A stretch of 64,000 bases of DNA, taken from NCBI GenBank assembly GCA_951799405.1, contig OX637338.1:4278001-4342000 (forward strand), written 5' to 3'. Shown piece by piece: positions 33,948 through 45,519 of this stretch (position 1 is its first letter; the number at the start of each line of letters is the position of its first letter). Under the pieces are notes generated by a model. It was not told where the DNA came from, made no database searches, and saw nothing but the letters and a program-made list of their open reading frames with translations. Source of the DNA: Agapetus fuscipes. Taxonomy: Eukaryota > Arthropoda > Insecta > Trichoptera > Glossosomatidae. Position numbers and translations under genes: made by a program.

Positions 33948-34386
33948 TAATAATATTTACAATACAGTTTTCATTTAAAACAATTACTTAAATATACGAT
34001 CGACAATACACGCCTTGCTGTTTATTTTTGAATCCAGTTTTCTTTTTCTTACTTTGTACGTCACTTTGGTGTTAGACTGTTCAAGCCGGTTTCCAGCCAT
34101 GTCAAGATTTTTTTCGTGTGGTTGCTTGAAATAAAGTACCTACCGTTTTTTGCGAACCTACCAATGTCGCGTTGTTCAAGTTGCTCACATCTTCGCAGCC
34201 GGTTAAAAAAATGTATGCTGAAAGTGACAGTTGAGAGGTTTTATATTACCCTGTAAAATATTGTTTTTTTCGTCTTTTTGTTTGTATAATTGGGTGGAAT
34301 TTACATTTACAAAGAGTTCTGAAAGTATTATTCATTCGTTTGTGAGCTAAAGTGTTTGTTTTTTATTTAGTAAATATTTGCGAATA
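33948..34386. promoter_or_regulatory. Shared head-to-head promoter region of the metallophosphoesterase and PABIR genes
   Basis: The two start codons face away from each other 439 bp apart. The region must contain both 5'UTRs and both promoters. A - strand uORF starting MAGNRLEQSNTKVTYK (ATG near 34101) lies in the presumed 5'UTR of the metallophosphoesterase. No TATA box is assigned. Confidence 0.65.
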
Positions 34387-36998
34387 ATGGATGTTGACAC
34401 ACCGAGTGTGTTGAAAAGATGTAGTAGTGCACCTTTGATCAACGAAGTAACGTCTGCAATGTCTTCTTCGCCCACAACAAACACAGCACCTCGGTAATTT
34501 GGCCGCACTAGAATATTTTCTTTATTTGACATGTATCTTGCTTGTATGTAAATGCGTACTTCACGCTCCTAGCCCATGTAATGAAAGGTTTTTTTTCAGG
34601 GATACCTTGCCATACAATATTTTTGCTCCTCAAAACCACCAAAGGCCGAGACGGTTCAGCGCGTCGAGCTTCAGCCCGCTTACTCATTCCCCAGTAAGTA
34701 ATTTACGAAACCATTTGAAAAGATCAAAATCTCATCTGAAAATATTTTTAATTAAGTTATTTTTGACAACTGCTATCTGTCAAAAGAAAAATGAACATGG
34801 CTGCTTGAATGCCTGATTTATAATATTGGAATAGACTTTTAGTAGCAAAGTGTTTTGAGAAGTTTTTAATGTATTAACTCACATTGTTTAATGTTGAATC
34901 AGAAATGAATATTAAAATTTGATACTTGATTCTACAGATGTTAATCCAGCGACTCAATGACCAAGCTCATGTGGTTACACCAAATGATAATTATTATGCA
35001 TCTGGTGTTTAAGAAATAGTATTTGAATGCATATTAAGGATATGTGGCTATAAGGAAATTAATGTTAAGACTAAAATTGAAATATCTTCAATTTCCCATC
35101 GTATTTGTTGGAAACATGTGAGTTTGTAAGGAATAGTGGGGAAACATGTGAGTTTGTAAGGAATAGTGGGGAAACATGTGAGTTTGTAAGGAATAGTGGG
35201 GAAACATGTGAGTTTGTAAGGAATAGTGGGGAAACATGTGAGTTTGTAAGGAATAGTGGGGAAACATGTGAGTTTGTAAGGAATAGTGGGGAAACATGTG
35301 AGTTTGTAAGGAATAGTGGGGAAACATGTGAGTTTGTAAGGAATAGTGGGGAAACATGTGAGTTGTAAGGAATAGTGGGGAAACATGTGAGTTTGTAAGG
35401 AATAGTGGGGAAACATGTGAGTTGTAAGGAATAGTGGGGAAACATGTGAGTTTGTAAGGAATAGTGGGGAAATATTGTATTTATGAAAAAGAAAAGAGAG
35501 TAATTTTTCCAAAAATTAAACAAATATATTGAACGGTCAATAGTCTAGTGGTTAGTGCTTCAAACTCGTAAATGGAAGTTCGTAGGCTCAAATCCCGGCA
35601 GAGCACAAAAAATTTACCATTTATATTTTCAAATAAGCTCTTCGCTGGGTTGCAAAATTCATATACCTTTATGAAAGACCCGTCAACAAAGGTCTGTTCA
35701 GCCTTACAACTGTTTTCTGTGTTTTCTATAGCAACGACCAAACTCACAGAGGGCTCTTGAGGTGTGATTCCAATAAATCATCCTAATATTATAGGAAATG
35801 CATATAGTTTCCGTATGGGTGGAAAAATGGGGACGGATGCAGGCCAGAATCTACATGTTGTAAGTTGGAGAAGGGCATCAGAAAACAGAGGGAGTTACAG
35901 GCAGAAGTTATAGGACGCCATTGAAGAAAGATAAAAAGCAGAAAATGCCATTTTCTGTGTTTCTGCATATTTATCTCATTGTGAAAAAAATAAATAGATT
36001 GCCACTTTTGGTCCTATACAATTTAAGTAGAAATAAGTATTTGAATATTATTGTGTATTGGTAATTGCTATTTTCATTTATCTTTTATTCCATAAGTTTT
36101 CATTTAGATAAGCTTAAAATGATATAATTTGTGCAATAATTAAGAGGCACAACTTCAATGGATAGTTTAGCTAAAATTACAAGTATTTAATGACACCTTT
36201 GATGGATGTGGGATACAAAAGCACAGTGGACTTATCCAATTGATGATAACCCTACGGTTAGCCTGTCTGCTTATCAAGCAGGACTTGGTTATCTGTGGAA
36301 GTTGTAATAACAATAAGATCTACACAGTCTTTATGATAAATTAAATTAGAATTTGCATTGTGAGAACTGTAAAATCCTATTTAGGAAATAGTGTTTTTAA
36401 TTTATATTATTTGAGACATGTTTGTTCAAATCTCATGTGAAAATTGTATTTGCAGAATGGCAGTGGTCCCCGAATGACTCCTCGTGTGAATCAGCTGAGG
36501 AGAGAGGAGTGTGACGATGTGACCAACAACAGGGAGGTGGCTCACGAGCGAGAAACCCACAGCGCCATGCAGATGAGCCAGTCCTGGGAGGACCTCACTC
36601 TGGACGGAGGCGTCTCCAACTCCAGCGGCCCCATGTCTCCCAGAAGGGAAGCCCGCTTCTCTCCAGGAGTCTCTCCCTCACCGACAAGGAAAGCATTTCC
36701 CACTCGTCGCAGCTTATCCCCGATTGCCATGCGACCATCCTGCTTGAGCCCAAGCCGATTATCAGGTCTACTTCCCATGAAACGCAGGTTTGAACTGGAT
36801 GAAATGCTGCCTAACAAGCGCTGCTGTTGGAGCAGTGATAGGCTCACCCCGTCTACTCCTGGCACTCCAGACTCGTCGGGCGAGCCTTCCTCTGGGTTCA
36901 CGTTCCGGCCTGTCTCCCCGCGGGATCCCTCGCAGCCCCCGCAGCAGTCCCCCGCCCTGCCCGCGCCGCCCAGCCATGTGACGCAGAGCCCCAGCTAA
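34387..36998 (+). CDS. PABIR/FAM122-type PP2A-B55 regulator
   Basis: Three exons give 247 aa: 34387-34493, 34600-34693, 36456-36998 (stop TAA). The phases agree (the split codon CG|G gives Arg36). Family marks in order are LKRCSSAPLINE (about 9-20), RPRRFSASSFSPLT (about 51-65), NGSGPRMTPRVNQLRREE (68-85) and NREVAHERETHSAMQMSQSW followed by EDLTL. The last corresponds to the conserved helix by which FAM122A/PABIR1 binds the B55 subunit and blocks PP2A-B55. Many SP/TP sites and a Ser/Pro-rich tail suggest a disordered, phosphorylated protein. PP2A-B55 inhibition promotes mitotic entry in animals; that role is inferred here. The candidate segment at 34936-35009 (starting MLIQRLNDQ) would end in a stop and is left out. 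AATAAA at 37033 lies just after the stop. Confidence 0.87.
35110..35471. repeat. Minisatellite, 30-bp unit, ~12 copies, in PABIR intron 2
   Basis: Units gaaacatgtgagtttgtaag followed by gaatagtggg repeat head to tail. Two units near 35361 and 35421 lack one T (gagttgtaagg) and are 29 bp. All others look identical, so the array is young or homogenised. The 87-154-codon open frames here come from the array. Confidence 0.95.
35534..35790 (+). repeat. SINE-A in PABIR intron 2
   Basis: The A-box region is ggtcaatagtctagtggtta and the B-box region gtaggctcaaatcccggc, with the body to caataaatcatcctaatatt. A short gap occurs near the 3' end (the usual cacaaaaacagcgctcacc is missing). Confidence 0.85.
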
Positions 36999-37084
36999 TG
37001 CACTCCTGCTGCACTCAACTCTGTAGCCAAAGCAATAAATTTAGTTATCTATTTAGGCACATCCCTATTCAATAATTTATCTGT

Positions 37085-37330
37085 AATCTAAGTTGCAAAT
37101 ATAAAGTAGCTTTTAAGATTAATATCCAATGCATGTCCACAAGCAAGACATGTGTAAGTTCACATTTACACATGCTGCTTGTTTACTTACAAAATAAGAC
37201 CCCAGACCTCAGATGAACGTAAACCATGCAACACTTGCAGACTTTCCCTGAAATAGGCGGTGTTAGCAAAAGTGAACCAATTTTTACAGTATAGGTGGAC
37301 AGCCTCATACCAATCTATAAGCCAAGTCAA
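37085..37330 (-). repeat. LINE-tail module, - strand, diverged
   Basis: The sequence atctaagttgcaaatataaa, catgtccacaagcaagacat, ataggcggtgttagc and catacc...ctataagcc matches the reverse complement of the module. It begins about 50 bp after the PABIR polyadenylation signal. Confidence 0.75.
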
Positions 37331-38451
37331 TAATAATAATAATGTAAGTAAAAAAAAAACCCTAAAAAAATTATGTAAGTATATTGTTATCTAAGAAAAC
37401 ATTTACCAATATTGCTTCAAATGTCAGTTTTAAAAATAAAATAAGAGCATATTATGATACTTGGTTATTTTGCATAAAATTTGTTAGTTATATTGTAAAG
37501 GTAAATTATGAAGGAGGTAGACTCAATTTTAACAGGTTCTCCATTTTACTCATCTTGTTCTTTTGACATTGTACTGTACTGTACTGTGCTGTATCCTGCC
37601 GCCGTTCCACTAGGGGTGGCCGGTACCTCCGCAGATGCGCCTCCACTTTTTTCTGTCCTTAACATTAACGTCCTGACATTAACAATGGCATTAAGTATAA
37701 ATCAAACAATGTAAGACGGGCCTCCATTATTTCAACTACTCTTTTATTGTAACTACATTATATTATTTCTAGAATATTTAAAATGTATCTTTTCAGCATC
37801 CAGACTCATAATAGCAATAATTTAAATAATCAGTTATAGCAAGTCCCGAATAAAGTCGGTATGCTTTATAATAAAACTATTAGTTCCTGCTTGATAGTCA
37901 ATATTTTAAATCAGTTAATGTTACATTAAAATAATAAGTCAATGGATTTCTCGCCCTTTAGATTGTTAAACAACAAATACCACTGCACCTGTGTATTCCG
38001 AGTGTAAAGCATTGTGTTAATTCACCTCGATTGAGGAAATAAAATATGTACGGAATATACGTCGGCGTTCATAGACAGTGATTTAGATTTCATACTTTTT
38101 TTTGATTTACGCAATAGAATTGAGTTCACGCAATGTATTATACTACCGTTACTGAACTGTCAATAATGAATAAGGTATTATTTTATCAACGACTATTCAA
38201 GAAATAATATTCTAAAATTTCCCAATAGGCTTTAGAGCAAGTTCAATTGTTAAATCACCAGTTTTTCCTGTCTTCGATGGATGGATATTGTTATTGAATG
38301 TAAATCAAAATTCATGGTTCCAAAAATACATTAAAATCATGAGTTCTTTCAAATAATTTTCAAATTGAAACAAATTTTAAATCTTTCCTCAAAGCTATAT
38401 TTTTTTACATAAATACAATTTGAAAACTAATATTACAGTTATTTCAAAGCA
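37331..38451. other. AT-rich intergenic stretch
   Basis: No gene is supported. Bases about 37588-37640 (cctgccgccgttccactagg, gtggccggtacctcc) resemble the fragment at 56645-56690 and may be RTE-type debris. Confidence 0.4.
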
Positions 38452-38880
38452 TTATGATGATGATGAGTTGGTGATTTCTTTATAGCGCCTTTTGCTGATG
38501 TAGTCACTCCAAGGGCGCTTGTGCATGTGATGCCAGAAATTTGCTGCTCTTCAGTGCATTCTGAAACTTTCCATGGGGGTCTAACTCTCTCACATGATGA
38601 GGCGAGTGGTTCCAGGCCAGAGGATCAGCAACTCTCCAAACATTGTGTTTACTCTTCTTATGTGCTCTTTACTATGTTACTTGGTGCCGGTTTCTGCTGA
38701 GTAGGGTAAGGATTTTTATGCTGAGAGCGACGGGCTTGATTAAATCAGCGAGATATTTGAGTGCCTCTTCAAATAAAGCTTTGTGGACCATCAAGCGCAA
38801 TTTAAACTGGACGCGCTCAGGGACACGGCGCCAGTGAAGCTTCTGGAGAAGAGGAGTAGTATGATTGAATTTCTACCGAC
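38452..38880 (+). repeat. Dispersed repeat related to 3738-3812
   Basis: It starts gatgatgatgagttggtgat, tttctttatagcgcctttt and tagtcactccaag as at 3738, and continues for ~370 bp (ttccatgggggtctaact; ggttccaggccagaggatca; agcttctggagaagagga). It is less AT-rich than its surroundings. It may be a SINE or LINE 3' region, family unknown. Confidence 0.5.
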
Positions 38881-40427
38881 CAGCGATTATTCAAGCACAT
38901 GTATTATTCTAAGTTAATAATTTTCATAAATTAAATACATGGTTATATTACAACAAAAGTGTTATCTTGTGAGGAGTTCTAGTTTTCCATATTATCAAAT
39001 TGTTTCTGTGTATTTTAAGGTGTAAATATGTTTTTTTGTTGCAATTTTAGTCTTGATATCTTCTTAGATAGTTAATAGTTAAGTTTTTATTTTTAACTAT
39101 GAAAAAAAAACAAATACTTACTGGAGTTATGCCAGAACAATTGACAGTTAAAAACAGTGTTTCACTTAATTAACCAAAAACTAACTCAAACAAATGGTTA
39201 TGTAGACGCGCTAAATTATTAAATTGTGTATTTATTAGACGCAATGTACAAATTTAAAGCATTTCAATGAACCTCGTATTGGACATGCATTATTGAATGG
39301 TTTCTAAGACTTTCAGACATTACAATTTTATGTGTTATTGCACAGTCTCACCGTAACTGCAATGAGTTTACGTTGCATGGAAGAGACAAGGATGGACACA
39401 TAAAAATTATTCAAGAACAGTGTTCTAAATTTCTCCTGGCGGGGTGATATCACAGTTTTAAAAAGATGACAAAATATTGGTCATCTTTATCCTTAGGAAT
39501 CCAGTCGCATTATGTTACAATATTAATTGCTCATTTTTTTTGTGCTGACTCCATTTCCTTATAGTAAAAGCTGATATTTTGACTTTCGAGAGATGAATCC
39601 TTGCCTTCAGCACCAATTCACATAATGCCCAACAATGTCATTAAACTTTATTCTATCCAAACTTTAAGATAAGTTTTAATTTGTAAAACAAATAGTTACC
39701 TTATATTTATGTAGTTTTATTGTATGCTTAAAGTATTATTGTGTTTTAGAAGTGAGGTTGCTGTTAAAAAAAGATTCATCCAAAATATTTGGCTTTTTAT
39801 TTGTCAAATCTTGGGTATTAAAATGACTGTATCCTTGAAGAAGTAACTCTGATATAATCAATTTAATTTAATGCTATTTTTAAGTCAAATAATGTTTGTT
39901 CATGCTTTATTATCAGTAAACCCTTAAATATAGTTATTTTATTGTACATATCTACAGTAGAAAGGTTCTTGAAGTGATTTAATTGTTGAATTATTTTATA
40001 AACAGTACTGCAAGTAGAAACAATACTTTCTTGGCTCTTTGGGGCAGCGAGAAAGCCAAAATCTCATCCATAGTGTATCCCAATAAATGTATGGTAACTG
40101 AAACAGCTCTTATAGCAAGCAGTTTATTTTCCATACAAATTCGGTAAAACGCTACGGTTGGGTTTCAACATCAAGTTGTATACTTTTGATACTGTATCTC
40201 TAGTACTTGAAGTTTTTACTTCCCAAGGGATAGCTGTACTCAAGCAAGTAGTAATTTTTGTTACGGAATCTTGCAAGATTGTTTTATACAAAATTATTCT
40301 GATTCCTCAACTTCTCTGAATTTGTATTTTTGTTATCTTATCTTGTACTCCCTGGGAACGTAAAAACTAACTAGAGGTTCTAATTAGTTCTTACTGCACT
40401 TGCCTGGGGTATCTAAATCTTAAACTA
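38881..40427. other. AT-rich intergenic stretch, nothing recognised
   Basis: Only short chance open frames; no repeat boundary was identified. Confidence 0.45.
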
Positions 40428-40672
40428 AGCTGCAAGGATATGTATCATTTGAGATTCATATGAAATGCATTCCCACAAGCAGACACGCATAATTTCGCGC
40501 TCACACATGCCGCATGTGGACCTACAATATAAAAACCCAATTCTCAAATGGACATAAGCCCTGCAACTCTTGCCGACCTTCCCTGAAACAGGGGTGACAT
40601 TGGCAAAGTGAACCATTTTTTACAGTATGGGTGGTCAGCCTCATACCAACCTATAAGTCAAGGAATATTCTA
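40428..40672 (-). repeat. LINE-tail module, - strand, complete
   Basis: It runs from aaactaagctgcaaggatat through catgccgcatgtggaccta, ctgaaacaggggtgacattg and caacctataagtcaaggaat. It ends at the same start point as the other copies. Confidence 0.85.
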
Positions 40673-41858
40673 TCATTATCTTTAATGCCTTACTGTATTT
40701 GTTTTCAACTTTTTCAAAGACCATTTTGAGAGGACAGTCATAGCCAAGATATCGAAAACATTGAAATTGTGTCAGACTCTAGAGATTGTTTACCACAAGA
40801 AAGGCAACCCAAGAGGTGGAGAAAAAATTAGATGATACATTGTGATCATCACATATTATATGCTACAAGTCTCATTTCAAAATCTTTTTTTAAAAGAATA
40901 CTGTGCGGAAGAGCCTCTAGATTTCAGAGAATCTTAGAGGTTAAATTGGGGTGGGAACAACTAAACATTTAATTAATTCTGAAGCTGTTATTCATGGTAT
41001 GTGCGGTAGTTCTAAATATTTTATTCAATGGTACATAGGTAGGTACCTATTAAAACAATACCGGTTCTTGTAAATATTTAACATGTATCTAATAGAATAA
41101 AATAAATTAATACAAAATTACTTTTATATTTGTTTATTTTTTAAATATCCTTCCTCCCTTCCGATGAAAAATTTGCCAGTATGTTTATATTGTTGCACAT
41201 GAGAAGAATAAGCTACAAGATGAGAACAGTTACTTTTCCGAACAAAAGCGAAAATCCTAAATAGTTAGGCTTAGGTTGGAATTACGGTCGTTTGACATAT
41301 TTACAATAATTATAACTACACGCCTACCGTTTGGGCCGCCGCTCCATCGATCTTCATAGTTCAGGTTGAAGGAAAAAATTGTGATTGTACAATCTGGCGT
41401 AGTGGTTTGGCAGGAGCTCAAGATCTGTCTTTCGTGCATTAGTAACAAAAATACAAATTGCCATCATGATTATTTGTATTTGGACATCTTTGGAAGAAAA
41501 ATTTTGATACGGGTACATAACCTCAACTATTTTTGAAAATTTTTTGGAACAAAAACAAAATTACAGGAAGGAAAAATAAAAATTGTGTTATACCTACCGG
41601 ATTTAAGAGGACAATATGGCACATGGCGCAAAATTAAAATTGTGGACTTTTATATGGACAATATATTTGTTTTTTTTTTTAACTACTTATTTATTATATA
41701 TATATATATATTTTCTTTGTATGTTTACTAACATTACTTTTAACTTTTTTAACTTTACTTTTAACTTTTTTCTGTTTCAATTTTATGTTTTTTAGCTTAA
41801 TATTTTTTTTTCTGTGTATATTTACTAACCTAAGTTTTTCAAATTTTGTTATGTAGAA
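40673..41858. other. Intergenic stretch and probable 5' region of the intact LINE
   Basis: The 5' limit of the LINE cannot be fixed. Bases about 41660-41858 are T-rich with a TA run (41696-41710) and could be its 5'UTR. No other gene is seen. Confidence 0.4.
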
Positions 41859-44800
41859 ATGGCCACCAACAATAATTTTGTACCTGCACGTTGTGGAAAT
41901 GCCGCCACTAATTTTCATAGAAAGAATGAATGGGTTTTCGGGACATGGAATGTAAGGAAGATGAATGATTGCAAGGAGAAAGAAATTATGAATGTAATGA
42001 AAGAGAAACGAATAAAAGTAATGGGTGTGACTGAAACAAAAATGAAAGGGAATGGTGAGAAAGTATTAGTGAACGGTGAATTGTATATTTGGTCAGGTGT
42101 GGAAGATGGGAATGAAAGGCAAGGTGTAGGTGTGATTGTGAGTGAGTGTGTAAAAGGATGTATAACGGGTTATCGAAGAGTTTCTCCTAGGATTTTGGTT
42201 GTTAAATTCAAAATTAACAGTTTGAGACTTTTCTTGGTTGCCTGTTATGCTCCTGTTGATTCAGAGTGTATGGAGGTGAGAATGAGTTTTTGGAATGAAT
42301 TGAATGCGGTTGTGCATGAAAGGAAAAATAATGAAAACATTGTAATTTTAGGTGATATGAATGGATGGATAGGTGCACAGAGGGATGAATGTTTGAAAAT
42401 AATTGGTCCTGGTGGGAGAGGTGTAGTCAATGATAATGGGCGACATCTGATTGCTTTGTGTGCGGAGCACAGTCTTTTTGCATCGAATACTTGGTTTCGG
42501 CATAAGGATGTGCATCTGTACACGAGGCAGATTGTGGGAAGTCGCACAATCATTGACTACATCTGTGTGGATGAAAGATTGAGAGGAGCCGTAAGAGATA
42601 GCCGTGTCTACCGGGGGCCTGAAATAGGCAGTGACCACTATCTCTTATGTGCCAAAATAATGATTGGTGAAGTAAGAAAGAAGAAACGCAAGAGGAAAGT
42701 AAGATTGCCTAGAATAAAAGTAGAAAGGCTGAATGAAGAAAATGTGCAAGAGAAGTACGTATCAGAGCTCCACAAAATTTTAAGTGTGAGTGAACTTGAG
42801 AAGAGTGTGTGTGGAAAAGATATTGAAAGTATGTGGAAAGATCTGAAAGAAGGAATGACTGAATGCGCTAAAAAAGCATGTGGGGTAACGAAAGGTGGAA
42901 GATTGAAAGGAGATGCCTGGTGGAATGATAGAGTGAAGGAAGCTGTGAAAGTTAAGAAAAAGTGTTACGAAAATTGGTTGAATGATAGAAATGATAGAAA
43001 GCTAGAAGAGGAATATAAGATAGCTAAGAGAATGGCGAAGAATATAATTTATGAAAGCAAGATGAATGAACAAAGAAAGATTGATGAAAGGATTAACAAA
43101 AGTTTCACCGACAGTAAGAAGGAATTTTGGAGGTGGATCAATGCGGATAGAAATAAATCTTCTGCATTGACCACTCCGGGAGTCAAAAGTGCTGCCGGTG
43201 AGATGGTATGGGAGAATGAAGAAGTATGCAAGAGATGGAAGAACTATTTTCAAGAAATTTTTGGTCAGGGTGAAAGAAGAATTTATGAACAGATAGATGA
43301 AGCGAATGAATTGAATATTATGAAAGAAGAAATGAAAGTGTCTATTTCACGTCTGAAGAATGGGAAGTCTGCTGGGTTTGATGGTATAAATGGTGAAATG
43401 TTGAAAGCAGGAGGTGAATGTGTGATAGATTGGATGTACGAATTATGTAAGCTCTGTGTGAATGCAGGAGTAGTACCGATGGATTGGAGGAAGGCAGTCA
43501 TTGTTCCCATTTACAAAGGTAAAGGGGACAAAAAAGACTGTCAGAACTTCAGACCAATCAGTCTACTCAGTATACCAGGAAAAGTCTTCTGTAAGGTGAT
43601 TATAAAAAATGTGATTCTGACTACTAGTGAAAGGATTTCCGATGTACAGTCCGGCTTTATGGCCGGTAGAGGCTGTGTTGATCAGATTTTTACTCTACGA
43701 CAACTTGTTGAAAAACAATTGTCGGTGAGGCGGAAGCTGTTCACGGCCTTTGTAGATCTGGAAAAGGCTTTTGACTCAGTAGACAGAGGTATGTTATGGG
43801 ATGTTTTGAAAGCATACGGAGTGAATGGGGCTCTCCTAGGTGCGGTGCATGCAAACTATGAAAATAGTAAGGCATGTGTCCGTATTGATGGTGAGTATAG
43901 TGAGTGGTTTGAAGTTTATAAGGGTGTGAGGCAAGGATGTGTGATGAGTCCATGGCTATTTAACATAGTCATGGACAAGTGTGTCAGAGATGCTCGACTT
44001 AATGATTGTGGATTGATGATAGGAGAGAGCAAAGTGAGTGTTCTACTGTATGCAGATGATGCAGTTCTTGTATCTGATTCAGCAGTAGAATTGCAAACAA
44101 TGCTCTCTAGATTGAATGAAGCTTTGAAAGGTAACCATTTGAAGTTGAATGCAAGTAAGACGAAAGTATTGATTTTTGAAAGAGATGATGAAAGTATGAA
44201 TTATGAATTTAAAATTAATGGAATGAATGTTGATGTCGTAAATGAGTTTGTATACCTGGGAAGTAAGTTTGAAAAAGATGGAAGAATGACCGGTGAATTT
44301 GAAAGAAGAATAATGAAAGGCAGGTGCGTACTGGGTGCTACCGCTAGCATCGCCAGGAACCAGAATCTCTCAAAAAATGTTAGATTGGCGGTGCACGGTG
44401 GTATACTAGTGCCAACCTTGATGTATGGAAGTGAAGCCTGGACGGTGAGTGAAAGGGAAATTAGTAAAGTCCATACAGTAGAAATGGACTATCTAAGAAG
44501 TATGATTGGGAAAAAACGAAGTGACAGAGTGAGGAATGATTTTGTAAGAGAAGAATGTGGTGTAAGGGAAAGTGTGAAAGTGAAGATTAAAAGAAGTATG
44601 TTAAGATGGTTCGGGCATATGGAGAGAATGAGTGATGAAAGATTGACGAAGAAAGTATATGTTGCTAAAATAGATGGATGTCGTGGTAGAGGAAGACCGA
44701 GAAAAGTATGGATGGATCAAATTTCTGAAATAGCGAATGAATGGGATATCCAGAGTCATAATAAAAGGAGGACTTGCATGAAAAAGGTTATGACTCTGGA

Positions 44801-44864
44801 TGAAATGAAAGAAGTGTGCAAGGACAGGAAGAAGTGGCGGCTAATCTGCAATGGTGATTTTTAA
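41859..44864 (+). CDS. RTE-type LINE polyprotein: AP endonuclease and reverse transcriptase, intact
   Basis: One uninterrupted ORF of 1001 codons from ATG 41859 to TAA. Residues about 25-285 form an APE-type endonuclease (FGTWNVRKMND; VTETKMKG; VILGDMNGWIG; ending IGSDHYLLCAKI with the catalytic SDH). Residues about 490-770 form the reverse transcriptase: VIVPIYKGKGDKKDCQNFRP, FVDLEKAFDSVDR, GVRQGCVMSPWLFNIVMD and YADDAVLVSDS (catalytic YADD at about 731-734). The C-terminus ends HMERM, GRGRPRKVWMDQI and CKDRKKWRLICN, typical of RTE-related elements often annotated in insects as craniofacial development protein 2-like. There is no stop or frameshift, so it may be able to mobilise itself and the tail-bearing copies nearby. 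Confidence 0.93.
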   Translation: MATNNNFVPARCGNAATNFHRKNEWVFGTWNVRKMNDCKEKEIMNVMKEKRIKVMGVTETKMKGNGEKVLVNGELYIWSGVEDGNERQGVGVIVSECVKGCITGYRRVSPRILVVKFKINSLRLFLVACYAPVDSECMEVRMSFWNELNAVVHERKNNENIVILGDMNGWIGAQRDECLKIIGPGGRGVVNDNGRHLIALCAEHSLFASNTWFRHKDVHLYTRQIVGSRTIIDYICVDERLRGAVRDSRVYRGPEIGSDHYLLCAKIMIGEVRKKKRKRKVRLPRIKVERLNEENVQEKYVSELHKILSVSELEKSVCGKDIESMWKDLKEGMTECAKKACGVTKGGRLKGDAWWNDRVKEAVKVKKKCYENWLNDRNDRKLEEEYKIAKRMAKNIIYESKMNEQRKIDERINKSFTDSKKEFWRWINADRNKSSALTTPGVKSAAGEMVWENEEVCKRWKNYFQEIFGQGERRIYEQIDEANELNIMKEEMKVSISRLKNGKSAGFDGINGEMLKAGGECVIDWMYELCKLCVNAGVVPMDWRKAVIVPIYKGKGDKKDCQNFRPISLLSIPGKVFCKVIIKNVILTTSERISDVQSGFMAGRGCVDQIFTLRQLVEKQLSVRRKLFTAFVDLEKAFDSVDRGMLWDVLKAYGVNGALLGAVHANYENSKACVRIDGEYSEWFEVYKGVRQGCVMSPWLFNIVMDKCVRDARLNDCGLMIGESKVSVLLYADDAVLVSDSAVELQTMLSRLNEALKGNHLKLNASKTKVLIFERDDESMNYEFKINGMNVDVVNEFVYLGSKFEKDGRMTGEFERRIMKGRCVLGATASIARNQNLSKNVRLAVHGGILVPTLMYGSEAWTVSEREISKVHTVEMDYLRSMIGKKRSDRVRNDFVREECGVRESVKVKIKRSMLRWFGHMERMSDERLTKKVYVAKIDGCRGRGRPRKVWMDQISEIANEWDIQSHNKRRTCMKKVMTLDEMKEVCKDRKKWRLICNGDF

Positions 44865-45232
44865 TGTTGGTGTATTCATTTGCTACATTTTTTGCATAGG
44901 AAATTTCTGACTTTTTTTGTATAGATTTCTTTGTAAGGTTTTGTTCTTTTATATATTTAAATGTAATTTTTTATTCATATTCCTTGACTTATAGGTTGGT
45001 ATGAGGCTGACCACCCATACTGTAAAAAATGGTTCACTTTGCCAATGTCACCCCTGTTTCAGGGAAGGTCGGCAAAAGTTGTGGGGCTTATGTTCATTTG
45101 AGGTTTGGATTTTATTTGTAAGTACACATTCAGCATTTGTAAGCGCGAACTACACTTGTTGGTTTGTGGGCTTACATCTGAGAGCTTTAAATGAATATAT
45201 CCTTGCAACTTAGATTATAGATTATAGATAAC
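44865..45232 (+). mobile_element. 3'UTR and tail of the intact LINE
   Basis: About 115 bp of unique 3'UTR precedes the ~250-bp tail module (from about 44981: ttccttgacttataggttgg). The module ends in short ATTATAG-type repeats (gattatagattatagat), not poly(A), as is common for RTE elements. Confidence 0.88.
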
Positions 45233-45519
45233 TACACAGTTAAAAATAAATTGTACAGTGGACTGCACAGGACTTTAGAGCACACAATACGGTCATGTTT
45301 AGGTCATAGCCAATTTTCATAACAAAACATTTAGTTGTGTGAAAGTAATGAAGCTAATCTTTTTAAGCAATCGTCTTTTTGCAGTATTATCATTGATCCC
45401 GTTTGTATCAAAACTAACACTTTGTTTGGTGGGTACCTATACTTTTAATTGATATTTTGGAAAGTTATGATTGATTATTATATGGGTGCAACTTACTAGA
45501 TTTTAAGACTCGTAGCCTA
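45233..45519. other. Flank of the LINE, nothing recognised
   Basis: AT-rich; no supported feature. Confidence 0.4.

Noticed and set aside
34040..34104. Coding first exon MAGNRLEQSNTKVTYK for the metallophosphoesterase
   Set aside because: The splice donor AAA|gtaaga leaves phase 0, but exon 2 needs phase 2; joining them gives an early stop. Kept only as a possible uORF.
34936..35009. Extra PABIR exon starting MLIQRLNDQ
   Set aside because: It would introduce an in-frame stop before the conserved NGSGPR exon. Skipping it gives the family-typical protein.
35110..35471. Possible CRISPR array
   Set aside because: Units are contiguous with no unique spacers, and the genome is clearly eukaryotic.
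35048..35523. Long repetitive open frames (87-154 codons) on both strands
   Set aside because: They are by-products of the 30-bp minisatellite, whose unit length is a multiple of three. There is no start context, splice link or protein-like composition.
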